Positions 33,020-44,392 of a stretch of DNA of 64,000 nt are shown here, piece by piece. The notes below the pieces were generated by a model. It saw nothing but the letters and a program-made list of their open reading frames with translations, made no database searches and had not been told where the DNA came from. Made by a program: the position numbers and the translations under genes. Position 1 is the first letter of the stretch, and each line of letters begins with the position of its first letter. Origin of the DNA: Desarmillaria ectypa (lineage: Eukaryota; Basidiomycota; Agaricomycetes; Agaricales; Physalacriaceae); assembly GCA_030407005.1 (NCBI GenBank), contig JAUDYN010000006.1, forward strand, positions 682,001-746,000, in the 5' to 3' direction.

Positions 33020-36000
33020 CACGCCCAAGACTCAAGGTGTGTCCTCAGTTTCCGCGGGTTGGACTGATTATTATGAAAATAGAAAAATACCTACAATGAA
33101 TATATCTATGACTTCACCAAAGCCGAAGACCAAGAAAGAATCAGCAAGAACAAACAGGTATGTCATACTCCTAGAAGATGCTGACACTAGTATCTGTAGT
33201 GACAAATCCCGAGCCTCCGACGAACTGGAGTGGGACTTGCCAAGTGGTGTTGGCGCCGCGACAAAGTCCAACGAGCAGTGCTCACCAGATACGCCGCTGA
33301 GCGCACAGCGACGAGCAGGGACCAGTAGGCGGGACTCCTTCGGGCCTCCCAGAAGTCCGACCGTCCCAGTACCCACCTCGAGCAGTGGGGCAAGCTCACC
33401 AGTTCCGCCAGAGTCAGCGGAGGACCAGGACAGTGCCTCTAACCAAGGCCAGGATCGACCCGGACAAACTGGTCTGGGGAGTGGAAAACTTGACGAAGCT
33501 GAGTACCAAACTGGGCCGGCAAGTCAGAGGGTCAACAACCATGCGAAGGTCGCCTTAGGCACTAGCTGGGAGTCAATGACCAAGGGAATTCAAACTCCGT
33601 CACGAGTGGTGCCGGCCGAGGAAAAGGGACAGGATCCCGCTAGCGCCCAGGCAGTAAAAAGGGGGCATTTCAGCAGAACTACCATCATTGAAGTACCTGA
33701 CGAAGAAGACAACACAGCTTTCAGGATATGGCAAGTCAGCCAATCCAAAGCCAGTACCCCGATATCCAGAACACCGGAATCACAGACCACTGACCTTCCG
33801 AATGCAAGGGGAAGCATTAATCCTGACACCTATCCTAACAAGGGGGTATCAACCGCTTCCGAATGCACGGGGAAGCAAGAAAAGCCTTCCGAATGTATGG
33901 GGAAGCAGGACGGATTCCAATGGTTCAAACCATTCAGAATTGACTGGACAATGCGCGCCATACGTGACTCCAAGAACTTGGCAAATGCCAAGTCGGTTCT
34001 CTCCATTTGGGTACATCCCAAATGACTTGGAGAAATCGATGACGAGCTCATTCGAAGCTTACAAACAGGAGGGAGCATTGCCCGGGAACAGCTCTATGAA
34101 TTACATGAACCGATTCGTTATATTCGTGGCACCAAGAGTTCCAGATGGGACTTCTTGGTAGACATCCAACTTTCCCCATGTACCGGGAAAAAGATATTAA
34201 CAACCCGAGTGTTGTTGGATAGTGGCTGCACAGGCAACTCTATCAATTGAACTTACATCCAACAACACCGGTTGGACACCAGGAAGGCTGCAGCCCCTAT
34301 ACCGGTCTACAATGCCGATGGAATGCGCAACAAGGCAGGGGATGTCACCGAGTTCGTAGAACTCCGAATGACAATTGGAGGACATAGCGAGAGGATTGAT
34401 CTCGCAGTCACAGATCTAGGCTCCAAGACCGTGTACTTGGGCCACGACTGGCTTAAATGCCACAACCCCTTCGTCAACTGGAAGGTGGGAACCTTGACAT
34501 TTGGATGATGTCATTGTGTCCAAAACTATTTCACCCTGCCTGATGCAGATGAAGAAGACCAATGGGACGAAGAGCTCAAGGAAGGAGAGAGTATTCTTGC
34601 TGTTAACATGCAAGAGGAAATCATACTTCGTGCCATCCATCATGCGAACGAGTTGGCTGTGGCAGCAAATGCTGAGAAGCCGAAACAAATGTTTGAGGAG
34701 CTCGTGCCTCCTCAGTATCAGAGCTTTAGAGATTTATTCTCAAAAGAAAGCTTTGACGAACTACTGGAATGAAGACCTTGGGACCATGCAATCGAGACGC
34801 AAAATCTACCTTGGATTGCAAGGTGTACCCGCTCAATCGTAATGAGCAGGAACAATTGGACAAGTTCTTGGATGAGAACTTAGACTCGGGACGAATTCAT
34901 CCCTCGAAATCTCCCTTCACCTCCCTCTTCTTCTTCGTCAAGAAAAAGGATGGCTCCCTACGACTGGTTCAAGATTACCGGAAGTTGAATGAAATGATGA
35001 TCAAAAATTGTTATCCCCTTCCGCTCATTTCTGAGCTAATTGACAAGCTACGAGGAGCCAAGTACTTCTCCAAACTGGACATACGATGGGGCTACAACAA
35101 TGTCCGTATTCAAGATGGAGATGAAGAAAAAGCAGCATTTAGAACTAACCGAGGACTCTTTGAGCCTACGGTTATGTTCTTCGGGCTTATGAACTCACCA
35201 GCCACATTCCAGTGGATGATGAACGACATCTTCAAGGATTTGATCGCCAGAGGAAAGGTCACCATTTACCTCGACGACATACTCATTTTCACGAAATCCT
35301 TGTCAGAACACCAGAACATAGTACAACAAGTACTCCAATGACTTCGAGAGAACAAACTGTTCCTCAAAGCAGAGAAATGCGAATTCGAGGTACTTGAGAT
35401 GGAATACCTTGGGGTAATCATCAGCAAAGACGCCATTCGCATGGACCCAGTCAAGATTGCGGGAATAGCGGAATGGCCAACCCCGACAAAGAAGAAGGAA
35501 CTACAGTCCTTCTTAGGATTTACGAACTTCTACCGGAAGTTCATCAAGGACTACTCCAAGATAGTATGTCCCCTTACCTAGTTAACCGGAAAAGTAGACT
35601 GGACGTGGGGACCAGATCAAGAACAAGCATTTAATCAACTCAAGAAGTTGATGACAACAAACGTAGTTCTTACGATTCCCTCGGATGATGGAAAGTTCCG
35701 AGTAGAAGCCGACGCCAGTGATAGAGCCATTGGCGCCGTCCTAAGCCAAGAAAAGGAAGGCAAGTGGAGACCTGTCGCCTTCATGTCAAAAGCGCTCACA
35801 GTCACTGAGCACAATTATGAAATCTACGATAAGGAGTTGCTAGCAATCATGTTGGCATTAGAAGAATGGTGACATTATCTTATGGGCGCCAAAGAAACCG
35901 TTGAGATCTGGACTGACCACCAGAATCTCCAGTACTTCCAGAAACCCCAGAAGTTGAATCGCCGACAAGCTCGGTGGGTCACCAAACTAGCGGAATATCA

Positions 36001-37818
36001 CTTTATCCTTCAACATAAAGCTGGAACTGCTAACCAGAAGGCGGATCTTCTCAGCAGATGAGATGATCACGATCAGGGAAAAGAAGACAACCAAGATATC
36101 ATTGTCTTATCCCCGGAACACTTCCGAGCATTGGTAATACCAACCACTGAAGAAAGGATCATGCGTATAAGAGACGCAACGAAACAGAAGGAACAGTGGG
36201 ACCAGGGAATCAAGAAGTCCCTCAACCACAAGCAAGGAATCACTCAGAAAAGTGAAATCCTGTGGTACGATGGACGAGTCTATGTTCCCAACGACTCAAT
36301 GTTACACGGCGAGATCATTGCTCAATTTCATGATCACATCACTGCTGGACACCCAGGAATCGCCAAAACTAAGGAACTCATACTCTGTGAGTATTGGTGG
36401 CCGAAGATGAAGAAGGATGTGGAATCTTACATCAAAGGATGTGAGACTTGTCAAAGAATGAAGAGTGACACACAGGCCAAGGCGGCACCTCTTCACCCCA
36501 ACACAATTCCCGATACGCCATGGACCCACATCTCGGTCGATATGGTCACTGGACTCCCCGAGTCAGACGGATTCGATGCTCTACTAGTCATAGTAGACCG
36601 CTTCTCCAAGAACATCCTCCTGATTCCATGTAATGAGGAGTTATCCACGGAAGGATGGGCGTTAATACTTCACAATCAAGTATATGCGAAGCACGGAATG
36701 CCGCAAGTGGTCATCTCAGATAGAGGACCCCAATTCGTCTCAGCATTCATGAAGGAACTCTATCGAATGCTGAACATCACCCAGAATGCGTCTACGGCAT
36801 ATCACCCGCAGACAGATGGATAGACAGAGAGAGTCAACCAGGAGGTCGAGAAATATCTCCACATCTTTGTCAATCACCGACAGACCGACTGGGTAGCATG
36901 GTTACCACTTGCTGAATTTGCCCATAACAACCGAGTCCATTCGGCCATGGGCAAGAGTCCCTTTATGGTCCTATATGGACGAAATCCCTGAGTCAATGCA
37001 AAAAACCGGCTTCGCAAACCCTGCAGCCGTCGACTTCATGGAAACTATGGCCAAGGTCCATAGGGAGGTCCATGAAGCATTGGAAAAGGCCGCGGCACAA
37101 ATGAAAGCGCAATACAACAAAAAGAAGCAGACTCAATGAGAGTACCGGATCAGAGACAAGGTATGGCTGGATACTGCCAACCTTCACCTTCCTTGACCAA
37201 AAAAGAAGCTCGACGATAAATGAACGGGACCATTCGAAATCCTCGAAAAGTCAGGAGTAGCAGCATACAAGTTGAAGCTGCCACCACATTGGAAGATTCA
37301 CCCCCAGTTCAATGAGAAACTGTTGACTCCATATGTCGCACCCTCATTTGCAAACCAAGAACAACCACCGCCTCCTCCTCCGGACCTCGTTGACGGTCAA
37401 GAAGAGTATGAAATCGAAGAAGTCTTGGACTCGCGCACCAGAAAGGTACGGTCCAAGTGAGGACAACCATCTAGGGAAGTCACGGACTACCTAGTCAAAT
37501 GGAAGGGATGGACTCGTGAACACAATTCATGGGTCCGAGAGAACAAAATGACGAACACTTTGGAAGCGATCCAAGAGTACCAGGCTAGCATAAACCGCAC
37601 CGTATACACTCCAAAAATCGCAACCAGGAAAATAGTGGTCAAGATACTGGACCACGAATATTCGGAACACGGCGACATAGCCTACCTCGCCAAAAGAACA
37701 GATGGACGTGTCAAGTGGATTATCAATCCAGATGAAGAAATATGAAAAAACCTGATTGGTCAGTACTGGATCAGTCAAATCGCAACACAGCAAGACACCC
37801 CTTTGGAAGAGCCTTAGC
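33000..37818 (+). pseudogene. Gypsy-A Pol: linker, protease, RT, RNase H, integrase, chromodomain
   Basis: Open in the -1 frame relative to gag from before 33000. A linker of some 330 codons rich in Ser/Pro (33039-34022) precedes the protease (LLDSGCTGNSI near 34212). RT from 34860 has [20 protein letters not shown] and YLDDILIF near 35267; RNase H has EADASDRAIGAVLSQ near 35706. Integrase has an HHCC finger (HDHITAGHPGIAKT, CETC near 36450), the catalytic Asp regions ([26 protein letters not shown]) and Glu in NQEVE. The tail holds a chromodomain and a second module. Nonsense codons at about 34023, 34248, 34506, 34769, 35339, 35579, 35870, 36059, 36821, 37137, 37193, 37220, 37458 and 37743, plus deletions near 34795 and 36985, inactivate it. 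Confidence 0.92.
37404..37800 (+). pseudogene. Gypsy-A integrase tail: chromodomain plus second chromo-like module
   Basis: First module: EYEIEEVLDSRTRKV, then DYLVKWKGWTREHNSWV and TLEAIQEYQ, a standard chromodomain that in chromoviruses directs integration to methylated-histone chromatin. Second module from about 37635: KIVVKILDHEYSEHGDIAYL then VKWIINPDEEI and LIGQYWISQ, which has the same ILD...YL...W...YW spacing but lacks the usual aromatic cage context. Both modules are also present at the ends of Gypsy-B and Gypsy-C. Confidence 0.7.
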
Positions 37819-37849
37819 AGTCGGGATGACTGCTTTAACAAGGGGGTAA

Positions 37850-38273
37850 TGTTACAATTTTTCCGTTATCTTATCTTATCCGAGTCATATCCATGACTCA
37901 TCCATCTAATCTAATCCTGAAAACTGACTCGTATCCAGCTATTTGCCGGCTACTACCCTTGTTCTCACTGTCTGTCACCCCAGACACTTTCTATTGGTTC
38001 TATGATCCTCCCAGATCGTCCAACTTCAACACCGTTTGTGCATGGACCGTAGCATTTCATCTAATTATAATGCCGTAGAAATACTATATAAACAGAGTAA
38101 ACTAGACAGTTGTACTCTATCTCTTGTTTAAATTACAATCATATACCTCTTGTCTACACAAGACTAAAGGCTCCTTGGCTTACATCTCTCAATTGGGTGA
38201 TTGTTCGAACGCGTAATGGCCCAGAGGGATCAGCTGACTGCCCCAAGTCACGTGTCTAAGTCGGCACCTAACA
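37850..38273 (+). repeat. Gypsy-A 3' LTR
   Basis: 424 bases TGTTACA...CCTAACA preceded by a purine-rich tract (AACAAGGGGGTAA). Intact, and shows the target site of the DNA element unoccupied (ACGCGTAATGG near 38211). Confidence 0.95.
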
Positions 38274-40640
38274 GATTTCATAATCAAAGAAATCCATAAG
38301 AAGAAGATGTTTGATCTTCACATGAGGATACAGCTGGCCACTCACTACTTTTAGAAATTAAAAGAAGAGACTAAATTAGCAGAACAATAGACTGATGAGA
38401 ATGAACAAGAAGCCATGGTAAAGACAGTATGACTAGGAGTCCTCAGCTCCTACATGACCTTCATCTCCAACATGAGTATGAACATCTCACATATATATCC
38501 TGAGTGGAAAGAATGAATTCTCTGAATGTATGAGGAGCAAAAATGCAAGTGGGTCTTTGACTAAACTACTAGAGTCCTATGTGACAATCAGAAGTGAGAT
38601 GACTGTTGACTCTAACTGAATTCCAGCAGTAAGCAACCTGCTAGAATGACAAGTTTGTTGACCATCAAACTAGCAGCTGATTTGGGACTAGGCTGGGATA
38701 TGACTACAGAAAGATAGACAACCTACAGTGGGCAAGAGCAACCAATAGAGATCAACTGATGAAAGGCCAAAGAACAGTGTTTCTAATATAATGAGAAGGG
38801 CCACATAGCCAAGAATTGCCTGAAGAAAAAAGACTTCAGGAACATACACTCAGTAGTTATTCTGAAGAGCAAGGAGAAGTCAGACTCAAAGGTCAAGAAG
38901 ATAAAAGAGTAGGTCATCAAGAGTCTAATTCCTCTTCAACAACTAAGACTTATATTAGTATGCTCTCGATTTCTGCTGGTCAGACTTATAGTATATTTTC
39001 AGATCCTCTTATATTTATATGCATTCATATCACAGATAATACTATTACTGCTGCTACCATCTTTTACATAATCATAAACCAGTAAAAGAATTAACAAACT
39101 GATATGATATGCTGTTGAGCAGTGATGATACAACTATATACTCTGAATCCTGTCTCTCTGATGAAGTGTAGAATATGCCAGATGGTGCTAGCACTGCAAT
39201 ATGAGCCACACTTAGAATAGAGGCAAGTAGATAGGATGCCTTTGGGCCTCTGAAGTCAAAAGCTTCAGCACTCTCTAGAGAGTCAAGTCATGCTTCACTA
39301 GGGCCTGTGGAGGATATTGTAAGCACCTATCAAGACTGAACAACTCTGAGGACCCCCAGTGATGCTGCAAAAGTGACTACTTCCTGAATCAGTAACTTCA
39401 GAAATGGTTCAAGTGAGTCACCAGGCCCAGAGAAAAAGAGAGAAGCTAAACCATCTACATAGACAACCTGGGTCCAACCCATTATCTCTGAGTGATCCTT
39501 CACCATAAGGAATGATGTCTCTAGAAACTACAACTCCTATTCTGACTACTCTCTATCAGGTGCTGACATAGCTGAAGAAGAGGAGGAATCCACTTACACC
39601 TAGGCAGTAAAAAGGAGGCACAGGATTACCATGATAGAAGTACTAGATAAAAAAGACAATACTGCTTTCCTTCAGTGAGAGGAAAAACAGCATAAAATAA
39701 AGAAGGAACTCTCATCACTTGAAGGTGTCCTAAAATCTAGGGCTTGCCTTAATGGGGGTACCAATTGACATCTGGTATAAACTCTTTGAGATAGACTGGA
39801 TTCTATACATGGTTTATACTGCAAAAACCATAGCAAGCACCAGAGCCACCCTCTTTCTATGGGTACACCCTAAACACCTTAAGAGATCACCAATGAACTC
39901 ATCAAAGACCTATGGAAGGGAGAAAATGATGCTAAAGAAAGGCTCTTTAAACTCCATGAACCAATTTGATATATTTGCAGCATAAAAAGCTCAGGATGAG
40001 ACTTTATAATAGAAGTACAACTTGTCCCATACACTAGAACAAGGACCCTTTTTACCAAAGTGTTACTGTTAGACCCATGTTTTATATGATCTGTGGACTT
40101 ATGCTTAATTTCTTAGGCCATCTCACATTTGAACAATCACCTACAGACAGTAGCTATAGTCTTTGGATTGTGGAGAGAGAGTAATGTGAGATAAACTTTA
40201 GTTTGAAGATAGGGAAATATATTGAAAACTAACTAGTTTATATATGCAAAAAGGATAGCTAAGAATAGGTGTTTTCATGAGTATTTCTTACTGAAGACAA
40301 AGAGAAAAGCATGTTGAGCAAGTGACTATCATAAGCCATAGGTACAATAAGGGAGTGAGGATGATCTAATGATCAATAAGATAAGATAAAGAAAGAAAGG
40401 GGTAAAATTATAACAGTTACTTGATAGTGGCTGCACCAGCAGCTCTATCAACTGCTCATATATTCTTGAACATAATCTTAATACCAGAAGAGCTGCCACC
40501 CCTATCTCAGTGTATAATACAGATGGAACCTATAATAAAGCAGGTGATATCATCAAATTCATTGAATTATATATGATCATCAGAGGGTATACCAAATGAA
40601 TTGACCTTGCAGTCACAGATCTTAGCTCTAAAATAGTCTA
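38274..40640 (+). pseudogene. Gypsy-B gag end, Pol linker and protease
   Basis: Continues Gypsy-B gag after Gypsy-A: IIKEIHKKKMFDLHMRIQLA, a decayed CCHC knuckle (NEKGHIAKNCLKK near 38790), gag stop TAG 38910-38912. The -1 frame then reads DKRVGHQESNSSSTTKT. The protease is split by the solo LTR at 40067-40415 and resumes LDSGCTSSSINCSYI. Multiple stops. Confidence 0.8.
40067..40415 (-). repeat. Solo LTR of a Gypsy-B-like family
   Basis: 349 bases, TGTTAGACCCATG...TTATAACA on the plus strand, with duplication GTTAC on both sides (40062-40066, 40416-40420). Reversed, it shares TATATAAACTAGTTAGTT and the end GGGTCTAACA with Gypsy-B LTRs. Removing it with one duplication restores the Gypsy-B protease motif LLDSGC. 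Confidence 0.92.
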
Positions 40641-42043
40641 CTTGAGCCATAACTGGCTGAAATGCCACAATTCAGTTATTAACTGGAAGACAGAGACCAT
40701 GATCTTTGGATGTTGCCAATGTATCAAGAATTCCCTTCTCCTCTCCAACACAAATGATGATGACAAGTGGGATAAGGAATTAGAAGATAGTGAAATCATC
40801 CTCACCATCAATATGCAAGAAGGATTGGTTATCCATGCTATGCACCACACCAATAATCTGGCTGCCACTGCCAACATGGAAAAACCAAAGAAGACATTCA
40901 AGGAATTGGTGCCTCCTCAATATCAAAGCTTTAAAGATTTATTCTTTAGGAAAAATTTTGACAAGTTATTAGAATGAAAACCATGGGACCACACTATCGA
41001 GCTAGTACCCAACTTGAAATCAACCCTAAAATGTAAAGTCTACTCCTTGAACAAGAATAGGCAAGAACAACTTGACAAATTCCTTAACAAAAACTTCAAC
41101 TTAGGACAAATCTGTCCCTTTAAATCACTATTTGCTTCACTCTTTTTCTTTGTCAAGAAAAAAGATGGCTCCCTCCATTCCATACAAGACTATCATAAAC
41201 TAAATAAAATGATCATCAAGAATCAGTATCCTCTTTCTCTTATTTCTGAACTCATTAACAAATTACGAGGAGCCAAATACTTCTCTAAGCTCAATATCTG
41301 TTGAGGGTATAATAATGTATAAATCTGAGAAGGCGATGAAGAAAAGGCCACCTTCTGCACCAATTGCAGACTATTCAAGCCAACTATCATGTTTTTTGGG
41401 TTGACTAATTCACCTACCACCTTCCAATAGATGATGAATGATATTTTTCATGACCTCATTTCTGAAGAAAAAGTCACCATCTATTTGAACAATATTCTAA
41501 TCTTCATCAAGGATCTAGGCAAACACTGACTTATTGTATGTCAGGTTCTTCAATGCCTATGTGAAAACAAGCTTTTTCTCAAAGCAGAAAAATTGCAAAT
41601 TTGAGGTTTTGAAGACTGAGTATCTAGGCATCATTATTAGCCAGGACTCTGTTTGGATGGACCCAATCAAAGTTGCAGGAATTGTAGAATGGCCAACCCT
41701 ATCCAAGAAAAAGGAACTCCAGTCTTTCTTAGGCTTTACTAATTTCTATCACAAGTTCATACACAATTACTCAAGAATTGTCAAACCTCTCACCCAGCTG
41801 ATGGGAAATGTTGAGTGGAAGTGAAAGAAAGTGCAGAAACAAGCCTTTCTCCAATTGAAAAGGCAAATGACAAAAGATATAATCCTAGCCATCCCAACCA
41901 ATGATGGAAAATTCATAATAGAAGCCAATGCCAGTGATAGAGTAATTGGCACAGTACTAAGCTAGTATCAGAATAACAAGTGGCAACCAGTTGCATTTAT
42001 ATCTAAAGCCCTAACAGTAACAGAATGCAACTATAAGATCTAC
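40640..42043 (+). pseudogene. Gypsy-B reverse transcriptase and start of RNase H
   Basis: [20 protein letters not shown] (41130-41190 region), then a decayed catalytic motif IYLNNILIFIKD near 41480 and FLGFTNFYHKFIHNYSRIVK near 41735, then RNase H EANASDRVIGTVLS. Frames break at many stops. It is cut at 42043 by Gypsy-C within YKIY/NKELL of RNase H. Confidence 0.88.
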
Positions 42044-42435
42044 TGTTATAATTTTTCCACTTTTCCTATCTTATCTACATCTTATCACTTCTTATTCATC
42101 AAATATTACTTCTTCATTGATAAACACTATTGATTCACTCATGCTGTCACTCAATTCCAATCATCTGACCATGGTCATCTTATGGACACATAATTCTATA
42201 TATTTCATATATGACATATACACAGACAATGCTATTATTAGTTCTCAAGTTTTCAGTATATAAGTAGTGTACTTTTTGTGTATAGTCTCCATCTTCTGAT
42301 TAAACTTAATTAATATACCTTCTACACTCATCCTAAAATCTTAACTGCTCTCTTAATACAGATGATTGTCTGAACATGAGACAGCTCAGGAGTAAGCATT
42401 TGATCTAAAGATCATGTGCAGATAGGGTCCTAATA
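42044..42435 (+). repeat. Gypsy-C 5' LTR
   Basis: TGTTATAATTTTTCC...CCTAATA. TATATAAG at 42257-42264 and ATCTTCTGATTAA at 42291-42303, the latter complementary (12 of 13) to the primer site that follows the LTR. Confidence 0.9.
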
Positions 42436-42448
42436 TTAGTCAGAAGAT
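42436..42448 (+). promoter_or_regulatory. Gypsy-C primer-binding site (self-priming type)
   Basis: TTAGTCAGAAGAT directly after the 5' LTR. It pairs with 42291-42303 of the LTR, about 32 bases after the TATA box, with one mismatch. Same layout as in Gypsy-A with a wholly different sequence. Confidence 0.7.
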
Positions 42449-42492
42449 TAATCAACTGCTTTATCACCACTAGATGTGACAAAGCAAACTTC

Positions 42493-44392
42493 ATGCCAGA
42501 AGAAAGACAAAACTGACAAACTATCACACTCAGTACCACCATTAGCAGTGCAATCCTACTTGTAGTCTTTACTACACTCTTTGTACTCATATATAAAAAA
42601 AAACTATGGGTGTGCCTATGCCAATGATAAAACCCAAGACCCCAACTTCCACCTCACTCTCTTCTGACATTCACTTCATATCCTCAGAAGACCCAAACCT
42701 GCCAGGCTGGTTCCCTCAAATCTGGATGCTAAAAGGCAAGAAGAAGGCCTCCTCTGCCCCTGAGTCAGCTTTGCAAATTCCTCTAAGGAGTTCCTGATAC
42801 AGGATAGAGACCCCAACCAGAGAGTGAAATAACTCACCTCCCCCATGCCAAAACACCCATAGAACCTATGGGCTATGATCCAACACTGAGAGCCTCCCTC
42901 TCCCCCCTACACCCTGCCCCCCTGTCCAATCCATACAAAGGTTTGACACCCAAATAACCCCAGAATGGGTCTACCCTATCCCTGCAACTATTTCTATAGT
43001 CTCTGGGCTATCACCATCCAGGAGCAAGGCTCCTGGCCCAGTGAAAGCACAGAATTCTTCTCCTCTCTCCCTGTCATTGACATCATCAACAACAACTCCT
43101 CTGACACTGAAACCTTGGCTACTCCCACAGCTGCCAATAATTCATTCAATGTCAATAGAGCTAATTATGAGTGGTCCAAACTCACTAACATCGATTAGAC
43201 CTTATTTAGCCTCTTTAGGACTGCCATCTGGGAATTATAGTAGACAAACATGGAGGCTAGAACTGCCTGGCCCTACATTTATCCCAACATGGACAAGTGG
43301 TTGGCCCTTAACTAGGATGACCCAGTACATGGGCCCAATCCAGGCCCTAATATATATGCTCAAATATGAGCCAACCAATTTAGGGAGCTATATCCCTCCA
43401 CTGCAGGAGACATAGCCTCTGGACTATACCCAAGGACAATTGTGGAGTGATAAGAGCTGAAATATACTCTTAGGAACCTGGTATGGCAGGAGAAGAACAG
43501 ACCCAGAGAGGATGAGCCTAGGGCTTAATTTCAACAGCTTTACATACTCCTCAGGCTGTTACAGTGGGCTGGAAGGTTTCCAGCCTTAATACATGAATTA
43601 TCCATCTTATCCATCTGACATTCTGACTATACAGCTGCAACCTTTTTCTGACTTGCCACTGCAAAAATGAGTCTGACAAATTAGCTATCACCCTTATCAG
43701 GGTGGTAGCATTCTATTCACAGGTGCAGGCAAAGAATCTAAATCAAGCTCCATCCCACAGCACCACTGTAGCTGTCATATGAAGAACAGCTTCAAGTGGC
43801 TAAAAAAAAATTAGCTGAATACAACTAATAAATTGAACAGATCTGTCAAGAACTAGCAGAGGCTGAAGCTGCCAAAATTGTCTATGCAGCAGTTTAGCAT
43901 CTAGGCAACAAAGGGAAAGAACCTGATCAGGGTCAATTCATAGAATCTACATACTCTTCTCCTACTGCAAGGCTAGATCGATACTCGATCCTAAGACCAC
44001 CCCTGAGCCAGAGTCCTCCTGACCCTCTCCCCAATCCTGTCAGTAATGCATCTGAAAACATGCCATACCTGGGCATCAAGCCCATCTTAGTTCAACCCTC
44101 TAAGCTATTTAAGAGGGATCATGATGACATCAAATAGTTTATAGGCAACTGTGTCACTTATTTCAAAATATTCTAGCAATACTTTCAACTTCCATTGCAT
44201 CTGGTCCTATTCATGACATCACACTTTAAAGGACCTGCCAAGAACTGGTGGGTCTATAAACAATCAGAATTCTGAATAGGAGAGGTCTGAGATGGCACCT
44301 CTGCCCACTTCCACTACCCAAGCTGGGAAGACTTTGTTGACCTAGTCTCAAGACAGTTCAGAGACCCCATGATTGAGGAGGCAAAAGATTAG
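42493..44392 (+). pseudogene. Gypsy-C Gag (decayed, zinc knuckle deleted)
   Basis: Starts MPEERQN at 42493; a hydrophobic run (SSAILLVVFTTLFVLIY within residues 10-34) matches the Gag helix of Gypsy-A in position and pattern. Later text: FFSSLPVIDIINN, ANYEWSKLTNID, capsid FKRDHDDIK-like near 44110 and LPLHLVLFMTSHFKGPAKNW near 44200. At RDPMIEE the sequence jumps to AKD-TAG (44390-44392), which in Gypsy-A lies some 600 bases further on, so the C-terminal capsid and knuckle are gone. Confidence 0.8.

Larger units (their letters stand above)
28087..38273 (+). mobile_element. Gypsy-A: youngest Ty3/gypsy chromovirus, inserted in Gypsy-B gag
   Basis: Two 424-base LTRs (the 5' one split by a DNA element: 28087-28451 + 30163-30221; 3' one 37850-38273) and target duplication GATTT (28082-28086, 38274-38278). 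Without the DNA element it measures about 8.48 kb. Coding order: gag (30277-32994), Pol with a long Ser/Pro-rich linker, protease, RT, RNase H, integrase, chromodomain and a further C-terminal module. It carries at least a dozen nonsense codons, almost all TGA or TAG where CGA or CAG is expected, and two small deletions (near 34795 and 36985), so it is not autonomous. CpG is still frequent, unlike in Gypsy-B and Gypsy-C. Confidence 0.95.

Noticed and set aside
32997..33024. tRNA-like box B (GGTTCAATTCC) after the Gypsy-A gag stop, suggesting a tRNA or SINE
   Set aside because: No A box or acceptor/anticodon stems upstream; the conservation in Gypsy-B and -C is better explained by the frameshift stem-loop and coding constraint.
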